From Cyanobacteria bacterium UBA8156 (GTDB lineage: Bacteria > Cyanobacteriota > Cyanobacteriia > Pseudanabaenales > Pseudanabaenaceae), in the NCBI GenBank assembly GCA_003456125.1, contig DMPD01000102.1, forward strand, positions 1-6,220: a stretch of 6,220 nt of DNA. The letters run 5' to 3'. The notes beneath the pieces are model-generated. The model ran no database searches and had not been told where the DNA came from. It saw only the letters and a program-made list of their open reading frames with translations. Each line of letters starts with the position of its first letter. Within the stretch, counting starts at the first letter, position 1. Positions 1 through 4,331 of the stretch are shown one piece after another. Both the position numbers and the translations under genes were made by a program.

Positions 1-111
1 ATCTTGGCAGCCCGCCAACAACCGGGTGACGATCGCATCGTTGAATCGGGCGATGGCGATCGCCAGCCGCAGGTCTTGGGTATCGGTGAAATTTCCTTCA
101 AACTGGATCAT
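1..111 (-). CDS. ribH: 6,7-dimethyl-8-ribityllumazine synthase, N-terminal part (cut by window edge)
   Basis: Lumazine synthase catalyses the penultimate step of riboflavin synthesis, condensing 5-amino-6-ribitylaminouracil with 3,4-dihydroxy-2-butanone 4-phosphate; it is a cytosolic multimeric enzyme. Only the first 37 codons lie in the window; the frame is open at base 1. The visible start ([10 protein letters not shown]) and the stretch [10 protein letters not shown] at residues 16-25 match the first beta strand of the family, where the aromatic-Asn pair (F23, N24) lines the ribityl-uracil pocket. The ATG is 6 bp after the psbZ stop and has no clear Shine-Dalgarno sequence, which suggests translational coupling to psbZ. 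The psbZ-ribH order also occurs in Synechocystis (from memory), supporting both calls. The C-terminal catalytic part cannot be checked here. Confidence 0.9.
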   Translation of the reverse strand, partial: MIQFEGNFTDTQDLRLAIAIARFNDAIVTRLLAGCQD

Positions 112-117
112 GTAGGA

Positions 118-306
118 CTAGACCACAAAAGCGTTCAGCATGCCGATGACCAACACCATCACCACCCACAAAAGCGAGCCCACAAACAACAGGGGCTTGG
201 CTTGGCCCCAGTTGCTGGGGCTGGCATAGGCAACAGGTACCGCCACCACCATCACAAAGGAGTACAAGACAAACACTGCCAGCAGAAGTTGAAAGACCAA
301 AGCCAT
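118..306 (-). CDS. psbZ: Photosystem II protein PsbZ (Ycf9)
   Basis: PsbZ is a small two-helix subunit at the periphery of the photosystem II core in the thylakoid membrane, involved in supercomplex stability. The frame is open much further upstream, but the ATG at 306 gives exactly 62 residues, the usual PsbZ length, and has a GGAG Shine-Dalgarno sequence 8 bases upstream. Two hydrophobic helices (about residues 3-26 and 37-60) flank a short polar loop. The segment AVPVAYASPSNW at 22-33 matches the family signature (VPVVFASPxxW). The gene lies 97 bp downstream of the yacP-like gene and 6 bp upstream of ribH on the same strand. The gap before it holds a plausible -10 box, so it probably has its own promoter. 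Confidence 0.95.
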   Translation of the reverse strand: MALVFQLLLAVFVLYSFVMVVAVPVAYASPSNWGQAKPLLFVGSLLWVVMVLVIGMLNAFVV

Positions 307-314
307 AGGAAAAG

Positions 315-318
315 CTCC
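315..318 (-). promoter_or_regulatory. Shine-Dalgarno sequence of psbZ
   Basis: On the minus strand GGAG sits 8 bases before the ATG at 306. It selects the 62-residue PsbZ start over the much longer open frame that runs back into the yacP-like gene. Confidence 0.7.
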
Positions 319-347
319 GTTATTATTGCCGGTTGTAATTGTTTCCG

Positions 348-353
348 ATTGTA
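348..353 (-). promoter_or_regulatory. Possible -10 box of a psbZ promoter
   Basis: Read on the minus strand the hexamer is TACAAT, five of six matches to the TATAAT consensus, about 41 bases before the psbZ start codon. No convincing -35 hexamer is seen at 16-18 bases upstream, as in many cyanobacterial promoters that rely on the -10 box. A start of transcription near base 341 would give a leader of about 35 bases. The site lies in the 97-bp gap between the yacP-like stop and psbZ. Confidence 0.35.
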
Positions 354-403
354 CGGGATGGTGCGCCATTCCAGCCAGCACCCGCCGGTTTGGTTGGAGT
401 GTG

Positions 404-949
404 CTAAGGGCCAAAACGCATTTGATTGAGGCGATCGCCGATGTCGGGGGGCAAAACCCCGCGGAGGCTGGGGCGACGGGTGCGATCGCGCTCTTGGCGG
501 CGGATTTGGCGGTGGGTGTTGTGCACTTCCTGCCGAAACTGCAGGGCGGACATCCACTGGGCACCGTAGCCGGTGGTGGTGCGGTGCTGCGCCATATCGG
601 AAGTCACCACCAGGGTTTTAAGGCGATGGTGGAGGTGGTGCCGGGCCCGTTGGGCACACAACCGCTCGATGTAGGTATCGGCTGTTTCGTCGCGCTCGGT
701 GTAATGCACCTTTAGTTGGGAGGTGACCGTTTCGGTGTTCGCCATCGTGTTCTGGTTGTAGGCATCGAACACCAACACGGCTTCCCCGCCGCGAAAGGCC
801 ACGTAGCTGGCCACAAGGTCGGAGAGTTCGCGGCGGGCATCGGCCAGCCCCGCCTGCGCCTGCAATTGCTGCAAATCCTGCCAAGCGTGAATGACGTTGT
901 AGCCATCCACCAACAGCAGGGAACTGGGGGGCACCGATGCAGCAGCCAT
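404..949 (-). CDS. YacP-like NYN (PIN-fold) domain protein, putative endoribonuclease
   Basis: This 181-residue protein belongs to the NYN/YacP family. The founding Bacillus member, YacP/Rae1, is a ribosome-associated endonuclease that cleaves mRNA during translation; the cyanobacterial role is inferred. The signature LLLVDGYNVI at 11-20 supplies the first metal-binding Asp (D15). FDAYN at 61-65 supplies D62, ETADTYIERL at 88-97 supplies D91, and VVTSDMAQ at 114-121 supplies S117 and D118, so the acidic PIN-type active site appears complete. The last 40 residues are Arg-rich and could bind RNA. The ATG at 949 has no obvious Shine-Dalgarno sequence and lies only 35 bp from the divergent membrane-protein start. 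psbZ and ribH follow on the same strand. The family call is firm; the substrate is unknown. Confidence 0.85.
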   Translation of the reverse strand: MAAASVPPSSLLLVDGYNVIHAWQDLQQLQAQAGLADARRELSDLVASYVAFRGGEAVLVFDAYNQNTMANTETVTSQLKVHYTERDETADTYIERLCAQRARHHLHHRLKTLVVTSDMAQHRTTTGYGAQWMSALQFRQEVHNTHRQIRRQERDRTRRPSLRGVLPPDIGDRLNQMRFGP

Positions 950-984
950 GATTCTAATGGCAAAATTACTTTACATTTTCCCCC
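950..984. promoter_or_regulatory. Short divergent intergenic region
   Basis: Only 35 AT-rich bases separate the yacP-like ATG (minus) from the first ATG of the membrane-protein gene (plus). TAGAAT on the minus strand (951-956) resembles a -10 box but is too close to the ATG to serve it unless the message is leaderless or the true start lies further in. Neither gene has a clear Shine-Dalgarno sequence. At least one promoter probably overlaps the opposite gene, or the plus-strand gene starts later. Confidence 0.3.
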
Positions 985-2655
985 ATGGCCCCCGAAAATG
1001 GCCGGGCGGTTTGCCGAAATTGTCCTGTGTGGCCCATCCTCCGTCCCCGGTTCAAAGAAAATTTTTTCCTGTTGGCCACCTTAAACTGGGGTGCCCTTGG
1101 GCTGTTGCTGGGGGGCTGGAGCAGTAGTCGGGTCGGGTTTGGGCTGGTGGCGGCATTGCCCCTGGGCTTGGGGTTATCCAGCTTCGCCTTTTGGCTGTTT
1201 GATGCCGACAGTTTTCTGGCACGGGCTTGTTTGTTGACGGCTTTGATGGCAGGTTTAGTGGTGTATGACCTGGGGCGCCGTCAGTTTCTGCACCGGGCGA
1301 TCGCCCATGCCTGCAATGCGGTGTACTTGAGCTTTGCCGTTTATTTTGTGGCGCTGGACCAATTTCCCGATACGTTCTTGTCGGTTCTGGAGTACTGGCG
1401 AGAAATTGCGGTCGGTGCCCGCGAAGCCTTCGATATGCTGATCGGCTGCTTCCTGTTTCAGAATTTGGGGTATTACGCCCTGTGGCCCCTGCTGACCCAA
1501 TTCAAAATTTTTCGGAAACCCGGTTGGCACCTCTCCCCTCAAAACATTTTCAATGTGGCGTTCCTGAAAACCCCGGGCGATCGCACGTTGTTTTTCTATC
1601 TGTTGGGCAGTTTCGGTCTGATTCCTCGCTTTCTGGGGTTGGCCCGCGGCCGCGTCTTTTACTTTGACGGGGGTTCCGGCATCTCCTTTCTGGATAGCTT
1701 GTTGGCTCAATTTCAAAGTGCCTATAACGTGGCTTGGATTTTTGGGGTACTGCTGTTGATTCAGCCGGCCTTCTCCTCCGGCGCCAACGATGTCCGGGCT
1801 CGACGCTGGTTAAAGGCTGGGGTCGTGTTTGCGCTGTCTACGGATTTTTTCATTCAATTGGTGGGGGGTTCGAAAGGGGGCTTTTACCTGGCGGTGGTCG
1901 TGCCCCTCGCCCTGACTTATCTCTTTGGTCGACAACGCATTTCGTGGGGAGTCCTGGGTTTGCTGGGGGTGACCGGTTTGGTATCGGTGTTGGTGGTTTA
2001 TCCAACCCTGGTCATCTACCGAGATCAACTCTTTGAGCTGCTCGCGGAAAAATCCCGCTTGGCAGCGCTGGTGGATGCCTTTCAGCAGATGCTGTCCCTG
2101 CCTTGGGAAGATTATGTCGCCATTGTGTTACGCCCTTTCAACAAGAGCGGTACCACCGAGCAAGTGATGGCCCTCACGGCGAGTGTCCACTACCGGGAAG
2201 CGGTTGGGGAAGACGCGACCCTGCTGTTTCAACGGTTGCTGTTGTTTTGGGTACCGCGCATTGCTTGGCCCGGCAAACCTGAAGCACTCAACCTTAACCG
2301 CATTGGCCGATTGACCGAGCGGGTAGCGCCCGAAGATTTGAGCACGGCGGTGCTGCTGACCGGTCCTGGTGAGTTGTACCTATACTTTGGTCTAGCAGGC
2401 TGTTTGATGATGCTGTTGCCCGGCTTTTTGTTGCGGTGGTTTGAAGAGGCCACATCCCCATTTTGGGCGTTTTCACCGTTTCGGATTGCCCTCTTCTTGA
2501 CGTTTTTTCCGCGCTTGCCCGGGCTCCTCACCAACGCTTTTGAGTCCACCCTCTCAGGCTTGGTGCTGCAATTCCTCTCGCTGTATGTGGCTCTCAATTT
2601 GATTGGTCTTCTGATCACAGAAATCCGAGCCAACTCCCTTGCCCGCTCCCCTTAA
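985..2655 (+). CDS. Multi-pass membrane protein, Wzy/O-antigen polymerase-like
   Basis: A 556-residue integral membrane protein with roughly 12 hydrophobic segments, for example about residues 27-45, 50-72, 80-95, 105-124, 201-220, 246-264, 277-294, 299-314, 321-345, 462-485, 499-517 and 524-544. A long, more polar loop lies between about 346 and 460. Features recalling polysaccharide (Wzy-type) polymerases are GGSKGGFY at 294-301, FWVPRIAWPGKP at 421-432 in the loop, and GELYLYFGLAG at 462-472 opening a late helix. If so, it would link lipid-borne repeat units on the outer face of the cytoplasmic membrane, but no sugar-polymer genes are nearby, so this is inference. The start is uncertain: the ATG at 985 lacks a Shine-Dalgarno sequence, and in-frame GTG (1027) or a TTG near 1070 would still keep the first helix. 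The stop overlaps that of trpS. I do not recognise a gene name. Confidence 0.75.
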   Translation: MAPENGRAVCRNCPVWPILRPRFKENFFLLATLNWGALGLLLGGWSSSRVGFGLVAALPLGLGLSSFAFWLFDADSFLARACLLTALMAGLVVYDLGRRQFLHRAIAHACNAVYLSFAVYFVALDQFPDTFLSVLEYWREIAVGAREAFDMLIGCFLFQNLGYYALWPLLTQFKIFRKPGWHLSPQNIFNVAFLKTPGDRTLFFYLLGSFGLIPRFLGLARGRVFYFDGGSGISFLDSLLAQFQSAYNVAWIFGVLLLIQPAFSSGANDVRARRWLKAGVVFALSTDFFIQLVGGSKGGFYLAVVVPLALTYLFGRQRISWGVLGLLGVTGLVSVLVVYPTLVIYRDQLFELLAEKSRLAALVDAFQQMLSLPWEDYVAIVLRPFNKSGTTEQVMALTASVHYREAVGEDATLLFQRLLLFWVPRIAWPGKPEALNLNRIGRLTERVAPEDLSTAVLLTGPGELYLYFGLAGCLMMLLPGFLLRWFEEATSPFWAFSPFRIALFLTFFPRLPGLLTNAFESTLSGLVLQFLSLYVALNLIGLLITEIRANSLARSP

Positions 2656-3662
2656 GGCAGCAAAAAACCCAAAGCCCGCTGCACCGTGTGCAAGGTTTGA
2701 CCAGCGATCGCCCCAGCTTTCTCGCGCCCCGCTGCCAAGACCGCCGCCAAATACCCCGGATCGGCAATCAATTCCCGATAACGGGCCTGAATGGGAGCCA
2801 ACGCGGCGATCGTGGCTTCGGTTAAGACCGTTTTGAAATCCCCCCATCCCCGCCAGGTCTGGCTTTCGGCTAAAATTTCTGCCCGGGTTTTCCCCGATAC
2901 CAACTCGTAGAGTCCCATCAGGTTCTGGCATTCGGGTCGCTCTGGATTGTCAAACTCCAGGGTTCGCTCCATATCGGTCTTGCAGCGCTTGATCTTTTGG
3001 GCGATCGCCTCCGGACTGTCCAACAAATTGATGCGACTGCCGTCGGCGGGATCGGATTTGGACATTTTGCTGCGGCCGTCCGTCAAACTCATAATGCGGG
3101 CCCCCTGGGGGCGAATCATCGGCGCCGGAACCCGAAAAATGGGACTGGCTTCGCTGCCGTACAACCCGTTCACCCGGAACGCAATGTCGCGGGTTAGCTC
3201 TAGGTGCTGCTTTTGGTCTTCGCCCACCGGCACCACATCCGCTTGATACAGCAAAATATCCGCCGCCATCAACACCGGGTAATCCAGCAACCCGATGCCG
3301 ACGTTTTCCCCCTGTTTGATGGCTTTTTCCTTGAACTGAATCATGCGCTCCACCCAGTTTAGGGGCGTCACGCAGTTGAGCAACCACGCCAGTTCGCTGT
3401 GGGCCGGGATATGGGACTGGACAAAAATCGTCGATTGGGCTGGGTTCAGACCGCAGGCCAGGTATAGTGCCGCCACGGTGCGGGTGTGTTCGGCCAAAGC
3501 CGCGGGATCGTGGGGTACCGTGATGGCGTGCAAATCCACCACGCAAAAGAAACCGTCGTATTCCCCCTGCAACTTCACCCAGTTGGCGATCGAACCCAAG
3601 TAGTTGCCAATGTGCAAACTGCCAGTGGGCTGTACCCCCGATAACACCCGTTTCTTCGTCAT
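2652..3662 (-). CDS. trpS: Tryptophanyl-tRNA synthetase
   Basis: Class I aminoacyl-tRNA synthetase charging tRNA-Trp with tryptophan in the cytosol. The 336-residue product has the normal bacterial length. The HIGH-type motif is HIGN at 17-20, following SGVQPTGSL; the KMSKS motif is intact at 199-203. LLDYPVLMAADILLY (125-139) and GEDQKQHLELTRDIA (147-161) are the characteristic TrpRS tryptophan-pocket and helical segments. The frame is open up to 3842, but homology begins at the MTKKRVLSG start (ATG at 3662). That ATG has AAGGA five bases upstream, whereas the ATG two codons earlier (3668) has its purine tract directly abutting it. The last codon overlaps the convergent membrane-protein gene by 4 bp. 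A tandem 14-bp duplication sits immediately upstream of the start. Confidence 0.96.
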   Translation of the reverse strand: MTKKRVLSGVQPTGSLHIGNYLGSIANWVKLQGEYDGFFCVVDLHAITVPHDPAALAEHTRTVAALYLACGLNPAQSTIFVQSHIPAHSELAWLLNCVTPLNWVERMIQFKEKAIKQGENVGIGLLDYPVLMAADILLYQADVVPVGEDQKQHLELTRDIAFRVNGLYGSEASPIFRVPAPMIRPQGARIMSLTDGRSKMSKSDPADGSRINLLDSPEAIAQKIKRCKTDMERTLEFDNPERPECQNLMGLYELVSGKTRAEILAESQTWRGWGDFKTVLTEATIAALAPIQARYRELIADPGYLAAVLAAGREKAGAIAGQTLHTVQRALGFLLP

Positions 3663-3666
3663 CTCC

Positions 3667-3694
3667 ATCCTTTTGCCACGATCCTTTTGCCACA
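3667..3694 (-). repeat. 14-bp tandem duplication in the trpS leader
   Basis: Two adjacent copies of a 14-bp unit lie at 3667-3680 and 3681-3694, identical over 13 bases (ATCCTTTTGCCAC on the plus strand, GTGGCAAAAGGAT on the message strand). The fourteenth base differs (G versus A). The unit carries the purine-rich ribosome-binding segment of trpS, so the leader holds two copies of it. The proximal copy reaches into the in-frame ATG at 3668. Confidence 0.9.
3668..3672 (-). promoter_or_regulatory. Shine-Dalgarno sequence of trpS
   Basis: On the minus strand AAGGA lies 5 bases before the ATG at 3662, with a further GGAG directly against it. It favours this start over the in-frame ATG at 3668. 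A second identical AAAAGGAT lies 14 bases further upstream because of the tandem duplication. Confidence 0.55.
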
Positions 3695-3721
3695 GAACGC
3701 TTGCGAACTCGCCTTGGATTC

Positions 3722-3750
3722 TGTCTAGTCCAGCCGACTTTTTCTGCCAA
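3722..3750 (-). promoter_or_regulatory. Weak candidate promoter for trpS
   Basis: On the minus strand TTGGCA (3745-3750, five of six to the -35 consensus) is followed after 17 bases by TAGACA (3722-3727, only three of six to the -10 consensus). Position and spacing are right for trpS, but the -10 match is poor. Elsewhere in the 209-bp gap between trpS and the next gene I see no RNA gene or strong hairpin. Confidence 0.2.
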
Positions 3751-3871
3751 AATACCGAAGCTTTGCGCTGGTTTTTTGACGGATTTCGGCAGCTCTCCTT
3801 GGAGCCAGAGTGGTACATTTTGGGTCGGTGGCTAGGTCGCACAAACCCAATTTTCGCTGAGCTTGGCTACC

Positions 3872-4156
3872 ATGAAAGTCTTTCCTGTTTCTACCCCCCC
3901 TTTCTCACCGACTCCCCTCCCCGCAACGCCTCCAGTCCCCGCCCGACAAGAGGCACCATACCCTGAGCTATACCCTGAGCTGTTTACACCGGCCGTTGGA
4001 CGGAAACTAGCCCAAGTCCTTTTGGAAACCCGCGCCGAACGCGATCGCTACCGGCAGCTTTACGAAGAAACCCTCGCAACTTTGACGGCCGAACAACAGG
4101 CCCATCGACGTACCCGCACCAACCTGTTGCAGGCCCTGCGGGATGTTCTACCTTGA
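3872..4156 (+). CDS. Small proline-rich / coiled-coil protein of unknown function
   Basis: A 94-residue protein that I do not recognise. Residues 5-40 are rich in Pro and low in structure, and include a YPELYPEL repeat (30-37) encoded by a 12-bp tandem duplication. Residues 42-91 are charged and look alpha-helical, with a likely coiled coil (KLAQVLLETRAERDRYRQLY at 45-64 onward). There is no signal peptide or membrane segment. The ATG at 3872 is preferred; a TTG three codons earlier (3863) is also in frame, and upstream Shine-Dalgarno signal is weak (GAG about 11 bases before). It is a real-gene candidate because it fits exactly between divergent trpS and convergent petM, with a HIP1 site inside, and its amino acid pattern is protein-like. 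Its stop is 5 bp from that of petM. Confidence 0.65.
   Translation: MKVFPVSTPPFSPTPLPATPPVPARQEAPYPELYPELFTPAVGRKLAQVLLETRAERDRYRQLYEETLATLTAEQQAHRRTRTNLLQALRDVLP
3958..3981 (+). repeat. 12-bp perfect tandem duplication in coding sequence
   Basis: The unit ATACCCTGAGCT occurs twice back to back (3958-3969 and 3970-3981), both copies identical. It stays in frame and doubles the tetrapeptide YPEL within the proline-rich N-terminal part of the small protein. Confidence 0.95.
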
Positions 4157-4161
4157 GTCCA

Positions 4162-4269
4162 CTATTCCTCTTGGCCTTCCCCTTGCAAGCGCAATAGAAG
4201 GTAGCCAATGCCGATCCCGACCATCACCAACACGCTGGACAGCAGCATCGCGTTGCCAATTTCGCCCAT
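4162..4269 (-). CDS. petM: Cytochrome b6f complex subunit PetM (subunit VII)
   Basis: PetM is one of the small single-helix subunits of the cytochrome b6f complex, which passes electrons from plastoquinol to plastocyanin or cytochrome c6 in the thylakoid membrane. The frame from ATG 4269 to TAG gives 35 residues: MGEIGNAMLL at the start, one hydrophobic helix (about residues 4-26), then LLLRLQGEGQEE at 24-35. The short acidic start, single helix and LLL(K/R)xQG plus acidic tail match cyanobacterial PetM as I recall it. It lies 62 bp downstream of lpdA on the same strand and may be cotranscribed or have its own promoter. The leader carries a duplicated AAAGAGCAAA element in place of a strong Shine-Dalgarno sequence. 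The gene is too short for most ORF callers and easily missed. Confidence 0.87.
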   Translation of the reverse strand: MGEIGNAMLLSSVLVMVGIGIGYLLLRLQGEGQEE

Positions 4270-4273
4270 GATT

Positions 4274-4296
4274 TTTGCTCTTTGAATTTGCTCTTT
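4274..4296 (-). repeat. Duplicated 10-bp element in the petM leader
   Basis: AAAGAGCAAA on the message strand occurs at 4287-4296 and again at 4274-4283, a period of 13 bases. The proximal copy ends 4 bases before the petM ATG and its AAGAG is the only Shine-Dalgarno-like sequence present. The arrangement resembles the doubled purine tract in front of trpS, although the sequences differ. Confidence 0.85.
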
Positions 4297-4331
4297 CCGT
4301 GAATCGTAGAGCATCCTAGCGTAAAACCGCC

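Noticed and set aside
307..564. Long N-terminal extension of PsbZ reading back into the yacP-like gene
   Set aside because: The 62-residue start matches family length and has a GGAG ribosome-binding site; the extension overlaps a conserved gene.
2609..2622. Inverted repeat TTCTG-ATCA-CAGAA near the trpS/membrane gene junction as a terminator
   Set aside because: The stem is only 5 AT-rich pairs, lies inside a coding region, and has no following T-run on either strand.
2950..3750. 266-codon minus-strand frame overlapping trpS in another frame
   Set aside because: TrpRS motifs are intact in the chosen frame; this one is a Gly/Arg-rich out-of-frame shadow and not a sign of frameshift.
3663..3842. 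60-residue N-terminal extension of TrpS
   Set aside because: The extra residues have no family similarity, include the tandem leader repeat, and the start at 3662 has a good Shine-Dalgarno sequence and normal length.
4301..4331. Possible promoter or terminator between lpdA and petM
   Set aside because: TAGGAT and TACGAT resemble -10 boxes but have no fitting -35, and the CTAGG elements are direct rather than inverted repeats; nothing decisive.
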